DNA from: Kitasatospora sp. MAP5-34
GTDB taxonomy: Bacteria > Actinomycetota > Actinomycetes > Streptomycetales > Streptomycetaceae
Length of the DNA: 64,000 bases
Assembly: GCF_029894335.1 (NCBI RefSeq)
Contig: NZ_JARXZC010000009.1
Location: 62,001 to 126,000 of the forward strand
Direction: 5' to 3'
A program made the position numbers and the translations under genes. Shown here piece by piece: positions 7,886 to 15,602 of the stretch. Each line of letters begins with the position of its first letter. Within the stretch, counting starts at the first letter, position 1. Below the pieces are notes generated by a model. The model was not told the origin of the DNA. It saw only the letters and a list, made by a program, of their open reading frames with translations, and ran no database searches.

Positions 7886-7962
7886 CATTTTCCGGCGTTC
7901 GGTCGTGTTCGGTGGTTTTCGGTGGTGCTCAGCTGCGTTTCGTGGCGTTCGGTGGCGTTCAG
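7886..7962. repeat. Imperfect GTTCGGTGG-type repeats
   Basis: Six to seven degenerate copies of a roughly 10-base unit built on TTCGGTGG or TTCGTGG follow the rnhB stop, giving a T/G-biased strand unlike the surroundings. No reading frame of note uses it. Confidence 0.5.
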
Positions 7963-7999
7963 GGGGTGGGCGGCTGGTGCGCGCCCGACCGGCGTTTGA

Positions 8000-8012
8000 T
8001 AGATATCCGGGT
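8000..8012 (+). promoter_or_regulatory. Leaderless-type promoter -10 (TAGATA) before the 198-residue protein
   Basis: TAGATA at 8000-8005 is followed by 7 bases and then the ATG at 8013, placing the transcript start at the start codon. No ribosome site is present. A clear -35 is not visible. Confidence 0.45.
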
Positions 8013-8609
8013 ATGCCTGTCTTGCCCGAGGAGTCGGAAATTCACGCGCGCGTATCGCCTGTCCCCGCCAAACCCCCCGTCCCCGGCGCCGTACTGCCGG
8101 GCCCACGGCCGGCGCCGCCCCGCGCACCCCGGCCGGGCCCTCCGGTCCGGGCCGTGCAGCCGCCCAGGCCAGGGCCCTCCCCGCGTCGGTCCGGGCCCAC
8201 CGTGCGGCTGGTGCCGGCCTCGGTCCACGACGCGGTCGAGCGGGCCGACGAGACGGTGGACCAACTGCTGGAGGCCGGCCGCCGGCCCGCCGACCTCCTG
8301 GTGCTGACGACCGGTCAGCCGCACCCGTGGCAGCAGCACGAACTCTCCTTCGGCGAGCCGGGCTACTGGGCCCAGCTCACCGAAGGGGGCGACGTCTTCT
8401 ACACGGACGCCGGCCGGCTGGACGGTGCCGCGGCGCGTCCGCTCCGCCGTGAGGTCGTGGTGCTGGTCGTCAACGACGGCACCGCCGGCCGGGTCGAAGC
8501 TGCGGTACGGAAGGCTCTCGGCCTCGCCGGTGCGCTGCTCGTGGTGTGCGGTGAGCCGGATGTGGTGACGCCGCTTCTCCCGGCCGGGAGCCGACCGTTG
8601 TCGGCCTGA
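8013..8609 (+). CDS. Protein of unknown function with proline-rich N-terminus
   Basis: A 198-residue protein I do not recognise. Residues 15-65 are almost all Pro, Arg, Ala and Gly, probably disordered. From about residue 68 a folded part begins (VRLVPASVHDAVERADETVD), with alternating strands and helices such as REVVVLVVNDGTAGRVEAAV and ALLVVCGEP, reminiscent of a small alpha/beta domain. There is no signal peptide or membrane segment. The start is chosen because a TAGATA box lies 7 bases before it. It ends convergently with the next gene, with a hairpin between them. Confidence 0.65.
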   Translation: MPVLPEESEIHARVSPVPAKPPVPGAVLPGPRPAPPRAPRPGPPVRAVQPPRPGPSPRRSGPTVRLVPASVHDAVERADETVDQLLEAGRRPADLLVLTTGQPHPWQQHELSFGEPGYWAQLTEGGDVFYTDAGRLDGAAARPLRREVVVLVVNDGTAGRVEAAVRKALGLAGALLVVCGEPDVVTPLLPAGSRPLSA

Positions 8610-8651
8610 CCCTCGCTGCTCGGGTCTGTGCCGGGGGTGCGTGTGTACGTG

Positions 8652-8679
8652 CGTGGGGTTCGGCGGTTCGAGCCCCACG
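8652..8679. terminator. Hairpin between convergent genes
   Basis: An 11-base stem, CGTGGGGTTCG at 8652-8662 with CGAGCCCCACG at 8669-8679 (one G-T pair), with loop GCGGTT. It lies between two stop codons facing each other. Confidence 0.5.
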
Positions 8680-8734
8680 TGGCTGCGCCGTGCGGTGCGG
8701 TGCGATGTCGCGCTGCCGTGCTGTGGTGCTGTGG

Positions 8735-9376
8735 TCAGCGGGTCCCGGTCGGGCGGAGAACTTCGAGTGCGGTGGGTGCCAGGGTCGCCGCCGGTTTCCA
8801 GGAGCGTTCCTCGGCGTGCTCGCGTCCGGCACGGGGTGCGAGTTCGGTGACGGTGTGTACCGGGCCGTCCACCCAGGAGCCCGAGTGCGGCGTCCGGCCG
8901 TGCCGACCGTCGCCGAGCGAGCGCCAGCCCGAAGGGGTCAGCGCGATGTACGGGCCGCAGCGCAGGCCGTGCAGCGCGGCGGCATCGCGCAGCGCCCACA
9001 TCCAGGCGCCGTCCTGCTCCGTCCAGTCGGCGGATCCCTCCCGGCAGCGCAGCAGCACCACCGTGCGGGTGGGGCAGGCGAGCCGCAGGTCGTGCGGGGT
9101 GATCCGGCGCAGCTGACTGAGGATCGCATTGCGGTGGTGCCAGCCGTCGTCGCTGTGCGGCCGGACGGTGAACGACGCGGAGGCCGTGACGTGGTGCTGG
9201 GCGTCCAGGACGGCGACCACGCTCGTGCCGGGCTGCGGAAGGTGCCGCTGGTGCAGCTCGGTGACGAACTCGCGCGGGGCGGGCAGCAGCGGGATACCGG
9301 AGTCGGTCCAGTTGTCCAGGCCGAGCGTGCGACTCCGGGCCGAGGAGAAGTGAGCTCGGTCGACGCCGTTGGTCAC
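8735..9376 (-). CDS. Conserved-looking protein of unknown function
   Basis: A 213-residue soluble protein of unknown family. The GTG at 9376 is supported by an ideal AAGGAGG 7 bases upstream; longer frames lack a ribosome site. Strand-helix elements such as GTSVVAVLDAQHHVTASASF and RTVVLLRCREG, and the His-rich FTVRPHSDDGWHHRNAIL, are visible, and the C-terminal third contains WTEQDGAWMWALRDAAALHG. It lies downstream of recQ on the same strand, but 363 bases and a hexanucleotide repeat separate them. Function unknown. Confidence 0.7.
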   Translation of the reverse strand: MTNGVDRAHFSSARSRTLGLDNWTDSGIPLLPAPREFVTELHQRHLPQPGTSVVAVLDAQHHVTASASFTVRPHSDDGWHHRNAILSQLRRITPHDLRLACPTRTVVLLRCREGSADWTEQDGAWMWALRDAAALHGLRCGPYIALTPSGWRSLGDGRHGRTPHSGSWVDGPVHTVTELAPRAGREHAEERSWKPAATLAPTALEVLRPTGTR

Positions 9377-9739
9377 GATCCTCCTTCCAAGGCCCGCAGG
9401 GCGCGCGGGCGCTCGCGTACGCCGAAGTCCGGGTCTGCCGGACCGGGATCGGGGTACGGTCCAATTCTCAGGCCAGATGAGCCCGACCGGCAACGATGAA
9501 ATGATGAACGCCACCCGAAAGCCGGTGTTCTGTCAGGTATATCCCACTTCTGCCGTGCTGCCAGTCGACTGACGGGTAATCGGATCGAGCCGTGTCAGGT
9601 CGACTTCCGGTCGTTGGATCTCCCGACTGCGACTGCGACTGCGACTGCGACTGCGACTGCGACTGCGACTGCGACTGCGACTGCGCTGCCGTGTCCGAGC
9701 CGGGGTCGCTGTTTCGAGCTCCGTCTGCGGCCCGTGTCG
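9377..9739. other. Gap between recQ and the unknown minus-strand gene
   Basis: No gene is visible. The notable content is the 60-base perfect tandem repeat at 9625-9684. The minus strand should hold the promoter of the gene starting at 9376, but no clear -35/-10 pair is visible. Confidence 0.5.
9625..9684. repeat. Perfect tandem hexanucleotide repeat, 10 x GACTGC
   Basis: Ten uninterrupted copies of GACTGC run from 9625 to 9684 and end in a shortened GCTGCC. The repeat is intergenic, 55 bases past the recQ stop on the minus strand. A microsatellite of this purity is likely to vary in copy number by slippage. Confidence 0.97.
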
Positions 9740-11989
9740 CTAGGCCTGCACGGCGAGGACGAGGGGCAGCACCGCATTCGCCCCCGCCTGCCGGAGCAGC
9801 CGGGCCGCTACCGTGACCGTCCAGCCGGAGTCCACCAGGTCGTCGACCAGCAGGACCGGCCCGGGGGTCGAGGCCAGGGCCGACCGGAGCCCGTCCGGCA
9901 CCACCAGGGTGCCCGCCAGCGAGTGCAGCCGTTGGGCGCTGTTGCTCCGGGGCCCGTGCGGCGGCCGGCCGGTCGCGTACTCGATCCGGCCGAGCAGCGG
10001 CATCCGGCCGATGGCGGCGAGCTGTGCACCCAGGCTGTCCACGAGAGCGGGGCGGGTGCCCGAGGCCATCGTGACCACGCCGACCGGCCGCGCGAGCCGA
10101 CCGCCCTCGGCACCCTCGGGGCCGGCCCAGCCACCGGGCCCGCGAGCCCAGTCGGCCACCACGCTGACCAGGGCGTTCACCACGTCGGAGGGAGCCGGAC
10201 CGTCCGGCGTCTGCTCGGCGAGCATGGCGCGCAGCCTGGTACCCCAGCCGATGTCGGACAGCCGGCCCAGCGCCCGGCCGGTCTCGGCCTGCTCACCGGC
10301 CGGGATCCGGCCCTTCAGTGGGACGCCCAGCGCGTCCATGCCCGTCGGCCACAGCCGACGGGGTTCGAAGGTGATCCCCGGTCGGCCGAGTGCCGCCGTG
10401 GCCGCGCCCAGCGCCTCGGTCGAGAGCTCAGCGGTGTGACGTGGCCCGGCGCAGTTGTCGCAGCGGCCGCAGGGTGTGGCCGCCTCGTCGTCGAGCTGAC
10501 GTCGCAGGAACTCCATCCGGCAGCCTGTCGTCGTCGCGTACTCGCGCATCGCGCGCTGCTCGGCCTCGCGGGACTCGGCGACCTTGGCGTAGCGCGCCGC
10601 GTCGTACGCCCAGGGGTTGCCGGTGGCCGTCCAGCCGCCGCGCACGCGGCGGACGGCGCCGTCCACGTCGAGCACCTTCAGCATGGTCTCCAGCCGGTTC
10701 CGCCGGAGGTCGACCCGGGGCTCCAGCGCGGCCGTGGAGAGCGGCCGGTCGGCTGCGGCGAGCGCATCGATCGTCCGCCGGACCTGTTCCTCGGCCGGGA
10801 AGGCGAGCGAGGCGAAGTAACGCCAGATCGCCTCGTCCTCGCGGCCAGGCAGCAGCAGCACCTCCGCACGCTCCACCCCGCGCCCGGCACGGCCGACCTG
10901 CTGGTAGTAGGCGATCGGCGAGCTCGGGGAGCCGAGGTGCACCACGAAACCGAGGTCGGGCTTGTCGAATCCCATGCCCAATGCCGAGGTGGCGACCAGG
11001 GCCTTGACCCGGTTCGCGAGCAGATCGGCCTCGGCGCTGCGGCGCTCCGCGTCCTCCGTCCGGCCCGAGTACGAGGCGACCGGGTAGCCGCGCTGGCGGA
11101 GGAACGCGGTGACCTCGTCGGCGGCGGCGACGGTGAGGGTGTAGATGATCCCCGACCCGGGCAGCTCGGGGAGGTGGTCGGCGAGCCAGGCCAGGCGCTG
11201 CGCCGGATCGGGCAGCATCAGCACGCTCAGGCTCAGGCTCTCGCGATCGAGCTCGCCACGGAGGACGAGCGCGCGCTCGTCGGTGCCGGTCGTCGCGCCG
11301 CCGGTGCTTCCGGTGCCGAGCTGCTCGGCGACATCGGCGGTGACCCGGGCGTTGGCGGTGGCGGTGGTGGCCAGGACGGGGACGCCCGGGGCCAGGTCGG
11401 CGAGCATCGTGCGCAGGCGGCGGTAGTCGGGACGGAAGTCGTGGCCCCAGTCGGAGATGCAGTGCGCCTCGTCGACCACCAGGAGACCGGTCGAAGCGGC
11501 GAGCTTGGGCAGCACCTGGTCGCGGAAGTCGGGGTTGTTCAGCCGCTCGGGGCTGACCAGCAGGATGTCGACGGCCCCCGCCGCCACCTCTGCCTGGATC
11601 ACGTCCCACTCCTCGGGGTTCGCCGAGTTGATGGTGCGTGCGTGGATACCGGCCTTGGCGGCCGAATCGACCTGGTTCCGCATCAGGGCCAGCAACGGGG
11701 AGACGATCACCGTCGGGCCCGCGCCGCGAGCCCGCAGCAGTGCGGTCGCGATGAAGTAGACGGCCGACTTCCCCCAGCCGGTGCGCTGGACGACGAGAGC
11801 CCGGCGATGGTCGATGACCAGGGCTTCGATGGCCAGCCACTGGTCCTCCCGCAGTACCGCTGCCGGGCCGGCCAGCTCACGGAGCACCGCCTCGGCCCGC
11901 GCACGGACGGCTGTGCGGTCCGGGTACGTCGGAGAGTGGGTGCGGGACTGGTCGTGGGGCTGGTCGGGGTGGGGCGTGGGCTCGTCCAT
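9740..11989 (-). CDS. recQ: RecQ-family DNA helicase with C-terminal phosphoribosyltransferase-like domain
   Basis: A 749-residue SF2 helicase. Q-motif [12 protein letters not shown], Walker A RTGWGKS (69-75), DEAH (173-176), and the C-terminal helicase motifs [12 protein letters not shown] and [11 protein letters not shown] are all present. A RecQ zinc-binding cysteine set follows (GCRMEF...CGRCDNC). After a winged-helix-like stretch the last 150 or so residues end in [15 protein letters not shown], the PRPP-binding signature of phosphoribosyltransferases. The fused tail recalls RecQ-PRT proteins of actinobacteria, but the role of the PRT fold is unknown. The ATG at 11989 begins a Pro/His-rich segment; no strong ribosome site helps choose. 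RecQ unwinds 3'-5' at recombination intermediates. Confidence 0.92.
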   Translation of the reverse strand: MDEPTPHPDQPHDQSRTHSPTYPDRTAVRARAEAVLRELAGPAAVLREDQWLAIEALVIDHRRALVVQRTGWGKSAVYFIATALLRARGAGPTVIVSPLLALMRNQVDSAAKAGIHARTINSANPEEWDVIQAEVAAGAVDILLVSPERLNNPDFRDQVLPKLAASTGLLVVDEAHCISDWGHDFRPDYRRLRTMLADLAPGVPVLATTATANARVTADVAEQLGTGSTGGATTGTDERALVLRGELDRESLSLSVLMLPDPAQRLAWLADHLPELPGSGIIYTLTVAAADEVTAFLRQRGYPVASYSGRTEDAERRSAEADLLANRVKALVATSALGMGFDKPDLGFVVHLGSPSSPIAYYQQVGRAGRGVERAEVLLLPGREDEAIWRYFASLAFPAEEQVRRTIDALAAADRPLSTAALEPRVDLRRNRLETMLKVLDVDGAVRRVRGGWTATGNPWAYDAARYAKVAESREAEQRAMREYATTTGCRMEFLRRQLDDEAATPCGRCDNCAGPRHTAELSTEALGAATAALGRPGITFEPRRLWPTGMDALGVPLKGRIPAGEQAETGRALGRLSDIGWGTRLRAMLAEQTPDGPAPSDVVNALVSVVADWARGPGGWAGPEGAEGGRLARPVGVVTMASGTRPALVDSLGAQLAAIGRMPLLGRIEYATGRPPHGPRSNSAQRLHSLAGTLVVPDGLRSALASTPGPVLLVDDLVDSGWTVTVAARLLRQAGANAVLPLVLAVQA

Positions 11990-12149
11990 GGGTCCATCAA
12001 TACCGCCTGCGACCGACAGTCCGCGAACAGCCGCGACGGAGGGCTGTGAGCCTATGAGAGGTAAGTCATCCGAATGTGCGTCATTTGTCCTGGTATGTCG
12101 GGATTTGATGGCTGGGCCATTCGGAGTAGCAAATGCTGGCCCCCGGGCT

Positions 12150-12158
12150 TTATCCACA
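12150..12158 (+). promoter_or_regulatory. Single consensus DnaA box
   Basis: TTATCCACA, the exact E. coli-type DnaA 9-mer, lies in the 220-base gap between divergent recQ and the DUF4192 gene. Only one box was noticed, so this is not an origin. It may be chance or a site of DnaA-dependent control of recQ. Confidence 0.3.
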
Positions 12159-12209
12159 GGCTGGAAGCATTCTCGGCCGGCCGGGGAGGGATGCGCCAAT
12201 CTTCCCCAC

Positions 12210-13769
12210 ATGAACTCCGACATGAACGCTGACAAGAACTCCGACAAGAACGCCGGCGTGAACTCAGACCCGAACGAGGACTGCGGCGCACTTGCTCCTG
12301 GCGCGCCGGCCGATCAGCTCCCGGTCAGGATGCGCGGACCTGCCGACATGGCCGAGATGCTGCCCTACCTGCTGGGCTTCTTCCCGGACGACAGCATCGT
12401 CGCCGTCGGGCTGCACGGCCCCGCGCTCCAGCAGGGTGGGGTGATCAGGGTCGACATCCCCGACGACCCCGAGTGCTGGCAGCCGCTCGCGGCGGAGACC
12501 GCCCGGCTCCTGATCGCGCTCTCCGAGCAGCGTGATCGCCGCCCCGAACAGGTTCTGCTGTACGTCTGCCGGGACCCTGCGGACGGTGACGGCCGGGCGG
12601 TCGTCACCGGACTCGCTCCGCTTGCCGACCAGCTGGCACAGGCCTTCCGGGCCGAGGGCGTCAAGGTGAAGGAGTCGCTGTGCATCTCGGCGGGCCGCTG
12701 GTGGTCCTTCCTGTGCGCCGGGACGGGGTGCTGCCGTCCCGAGGGCGCCCTGATCCGCTCGGCCCACCTCCCGAGCCCGGCGGCCGCAGCGGCGACCTTC
12801 GCCGGGCTCGCGCCCAGGGGCAGCCGCAAGGCGATCGCGGCCGCGCTGGCGCCGATCGGCCTGCCCGGGGCTGACGCTCAGCGGGCGGCGATCGAGCGCG
12901 CCGGGCCCCGGCTGCTCGGAGAGCTGACCGGGCCCGGTGGCCGCCCTGCGGTGTTGGAGCGTACGAGCGCCCTGATCGAGGAGGCGATGGCCGAGTTCGG
13001 GACAGGCGCCGGAGAGCTCGACCCCGAACGTGCGGCCCGGCTGTTGGTCGGCCTGCAGGACAGGCTCGGCCGTGACCGGGGTGCCGAGTACGCGGAGCCG
13101 GAGGAGCTGATCCCCGCCCAGCGCCTCTGGCGCTACCTCGCGCAGCGGTGCGTGCCGCCGTTCGAGCACTTCGGAGCGGCCCCGCTCACCCTGCTCGCCT
13201 GGACCTCCTGGCTCGCGGCCGACACGGCGACGGCCCGAATCGTCCTGGCCAGGGCGCTCGATCTCGACCCGGAGTACACCTTGGCGCAGCTGCTCTACGA
13301 CTCGTTGAACGGCGGGCTGATGCCGGATCAGCTGCTGGAGAGCGTGCGCCGGGAGCGATCCAGGCGGCTGCCCCCAGCGGCCGGATACCTGTCCCCGGCA
13401 CGCTCCGAGCAGGACCGTTCGGGGTCGGGACGTCCGGGGTCGGGAGGTGGATCAGCCTGTCCGTCCTCGGTCGGGCACGTGCCGCCGCCGCATCGAGAGC
13501 CGGTCGAGGTGGACCGCGAACCCGCCGACGATATTGCCGAACCCGCCGACGACGTGGCGGGGGCCGACCCCGAGGGGCCGATCCCCGCCCGGCGCGGGCT
13601 GCTCCGCCGCCGCGCGGAGCGTGCCCGACGACGAATCGGCGGAGGCCGCGGCCTGAACAGCGGCCTGAACAGTGGCCTGAAGAACGGTCCGACGAGTGGC
13701 TCGACGACCGGCCTGAAGAACGGTCTGAAGAACGGTCTGGCGAGCGATCTGACGGGGGAGCCGACATGA
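12210..13769 (+). CDS. DUF4192 domain protein with low-complexity ends
   Basis: A 519-residue actinobacterial protein. The DUF4192 domain runs from about residue 35 ([31 protein letters not shown]) to about 385. Family function is unknown; it is soluble and has no membrane segment. The first 27 residues are Asn/Asp/Lys repeats ([16 protein letters not shown]), and the last 40 are repeats of GLNSG/GLKNG, both reflecting tandem DNA repeats, so length polymorphism is likely. A GGGGAGGG at about 12182-12189 sits closer to another ATG (12191), whose 13-codon frame ends inside this gene, so the true start could be internal, for example at the Met of VRMRGPADM. It is divergent from recQ. Confidence 0.8.
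   Translation: MNSDMNADKNSDKNAGVNSDPNEDCGALAPGAPADQLPVRMRGPADMAEMLPYLLGFFPDDSIVAVGLHGPALQQGGVIRVDIPDDPECWQPLAAETARLLIALSEQRDRRPEQVLLYVCRDPADGDGRAVVTGLAPLADQLAQAFRAEGVKVKESLCISAGRWWSFLCAGTGCCRPEGALIRSAHLPSPAAAAATFAGLAPRGSRKAIAAALAPIGLPGADAQRAAIERAGPRLLGELTGPGGRPAVLERTSALIEEAMAEFGTGAGELDPERAARLLVGLQDRLGRDRGAEYAEPEELIPAQRLWRYLAQRCVPPFEHFGAAPLTLLAWTSWLAADTATARIVLARALDLDPEYTLAQLLYDSLNGGLMPDQLLESVRRERSRRLPPAAGYLSPARSEQDRSGSGRPGSGGGSACPSSVGHVPPPHREPVEVDREPADDIAEPADDVAGADPEGPIPARRGLLRRRAERARRRIGGGRGLNSGLNSGLKNGPTSGSTTGLKNGLKNGLASDLTGEPT
13650..13740 (+). repeat. GGCCTGAA-based repeats encoding GLNSG/GLKNG
   Basis: About seven imperfect 15-base units beginning GGCCTGAAC or GGTCTGAAG encode the Asn/Gly/Leu tail of the DUF4192 protein. 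Confidence 0.7.
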
Positions 13770-13861
13770 CGGAGCGGATCAGGACCGGAGCCCCCGCAGT
13801 TCACCCGCGCATGCTCCGGAGCACGCTCGCCAGGTGGCTCCGGGCCCAGCTCGTCGGGTGG

Positions 13862-15175
13862 CTACAGCTCGCCGCGCGCCATCTTGATCAGGTGGTCCAG
13901 CACCTGACCACCGCTCGCCCGCAGGCCGTCGTGCTCCCACTCGTTGGTCACCCAGGCCCGCAGTCCCTGCACGGCTCGCCCGGTCTCCAAGGAGTCGGCG
14001 GTGTCCACGTACATGTCGTCGTGGTAGACCGCTGCCACCACCGGCACCTGGTTGGCGGCCAGGCGCTCGGGGTCGTACAGGTCGGGCCAGTCGGTCCGCT
14101 CCGCGAGCAGTTGCGCCGTCTCACGAAGCGGCTGCAGAGCCGGGTCGGTCTCGAACAGCCAGGGGTAGATCATCTCGCCCGTGAACAACACCGGCGCGCC
14201 CGACTTCAGCGCCGCCTCGGCGTCGAACTCGGGGAACTCCTCGCGCACCCGCTCCGCAGCCCAACGCGTCCCGGCCACGTCCACCGAGCGCTGGCCGTAG
14301 ATCGACTCGTGCAGCACCGCGTACAGCGGTCCCCCCGCGAACGACAGCTGCGCCTGGACGCCCGCCAGGAAGGTGTCCGACAGCTCGGGGCCGTCCACTC
14401 CCTCGACCCAGGCCTCCTCCAACAGGTGGTGCAGCGCGTGCGAGCCGCTCCCGGAGCCGAGCATCAGGCCGAGCGCCTGGAAGGCCCGGACGGTGAGCAG
14501 CCCTCCGTCGGGCAGCTGGGCGGGCGTCTCGATCAGGTGCGCGGCGATCCGTCGCACCGCCGCCACGTCCTGCGGGTAGCGCGCGTAGTGCGCCGAGTTC
14601 TTCCGGGCCACCCTCGGGTACGCGGTGCGGTACACGTCGTCCGCCGAGCTGCGCAGGCCCGCCAGTCCGCCCGTCACGAACGCCTCCCGCAGCCCCTCGG
14701 GAGCCACTGAGAGGTAGGTCAGTGTGCAGAAGCCGCCGAAGCTCTGCCCCAGCAGAGTCCAGCGCCCGTCGGCACCCAGCAGTCGACGCCGGATCAGCTC
14801 CGCATCCCGGACGATCGAGTCGGCGCGGAAATGGGCCAGGTAGTCGGCCTGCTGCCGCGCTCCACCCCGCCGGGCGAGAGTCTGCCGGGTGGCCGGCGTG
14901 GACCGGCCGGTTCCGCGCTGGTCGAGCAGCAGCACGCGGTAGTCGTCGAGAGCCCGGACCAGCCAGCCGTCGCGGCCGACCGGCCGGTTGGCCTTGCCGC
15001 CGGGGCCGCCCTGCAGGAAAAGCAACCAGGGCAGATCGTCGCCCTCGCGGCCCGAGGCCACCACCTCACGGGCGTAGACCTCGATCTGTTCACCCTCGGG
15101 GGCCTGATGATCGAGCGGTACCTGGAAGACGTGGTCGGTCGTGACGATCCCCGGCAGCCGGCTGGCGGTGGACAT
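13862..15175 (-). CDS. Alpha/beta hydrolase, proline iminopeptidase-like (S33)
   Basis: A 437-residue S33-type peptidase. FLQGGPGGKANRP is the oxyanion HGGPG-like motif, LLDQRGTGRSTP and GQSFGGFCTL the nucleophile elbow with the catalytic Ser, and VAAVYHDDMYVDT carries the Asp; a C-terminal His is expected near EWEHDGLRASGG. Such enzymes remove N-terminal proline or cleave short peptides. There is no signal peptide, so it acts in the cytoplasm. The ATG at 15175 has GAGGAG at a good distance; longer frames reach a Pro/Gly region encoded on the opposite strand and are rejected. It converges with the DUF4192 gene. Confidence 0.88.
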   Translation of the reverse strand: MSTASRLPGIVTTDHVFQVPLDHQAPEGEQIEVYAREVVASGREGDDLPWLLFLQGGPGGKANRPVGRDGWLVRALDDYRVLLLDQRGTGRSTPATRQTLARRGGARQQADYLAHFRADSIVRDAELIRRRLLGADGRWTLLGQSFGGFCTLTYLSVAPEGLREAFVTGGLAGLRSSADDVYRTAYPRVARKNSAHYARYPQDVAAVRRIAAHLIETPAQLPDGGLLTVRAFQALGLMLGSGSGSHALHHLLEEAWVEGVDGPELSDTFLAGVQAQLSFAGGPLYAVLHESIYGQRSVDVAGTRWAAERVREEFPEFDAEAALKSGAPVLFTGEMIYPWLFETDPALQPLRETAQLLAERTDWPDLYDPERLAANQVPVVAAVYHDDMYVDTADSLETGRAVQGLRAWVTNEWEHDGLRASGGQVLDHLIKMARGEL

Positions 15176-15602
15176 GCAACTCCTCGGTACGCGCTGGTGA
15201 CAGGTAACGGTGCGGCAGCCGGTGACGGTCTGCTCCGCGCGGCGACGCGTCCGCACCGTATCCTGACGGCTGCCGGGATCCGGCACCGGCGAGCTGGAGC
15301 GGGTGGTCGAACAGATTTGGCGCCGGGCTCGGCTCCGAGGGATCGGGTGGCGTGGGCGCGCGGCAGGGCGGTCGGCGTTCGGTCGATTCGCAAACGGACC
15401 GGCAGTCAGCGGATCGGCGTGACCTGGGGCAGGTCCGGTGCGTTCACCCTGCGGGTACCGCCGCCGAACCGGAGGTGCTCCCCACCGTTCGCGTCCTCCG
15501 TCCCCGCCCGAGCTGCGCACCGGCACGGCCGCACAGCACCGCAGCAGCAGAGCAGTACCAGTCAGTGATCGAGCATGCGCTCGGCCGAAGGAGGAGAGCC
15601 AG
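15176..15602. other. Divergent control region, no gene seen
   Basis: A 427-base gap between the S33 peptidase and the debranching-like gene. No coding frame is convincing and no palindrome or canonical promoter stands out. The last 15 bases hold the ribosome site of the following gene. Confidence 0.4.

Noticed and set aside
8665-8676. tRNA T-arm-like GGTTCGAGCCCC
   Set aside because: The bases around it fold as a simple 11-base terminator stem; there is no anticodon arm or acceptor stem.
9625-9684. Hexanucleotide repeat as a CRISPR array
   Set aside because: Units are contiguous with no spacers.
12150-12158. DnaA box as part of a replication origin
   Set aside because: Only one box was found, with no AT-rich unwinding region and no dnaA/dnaN neighbours.
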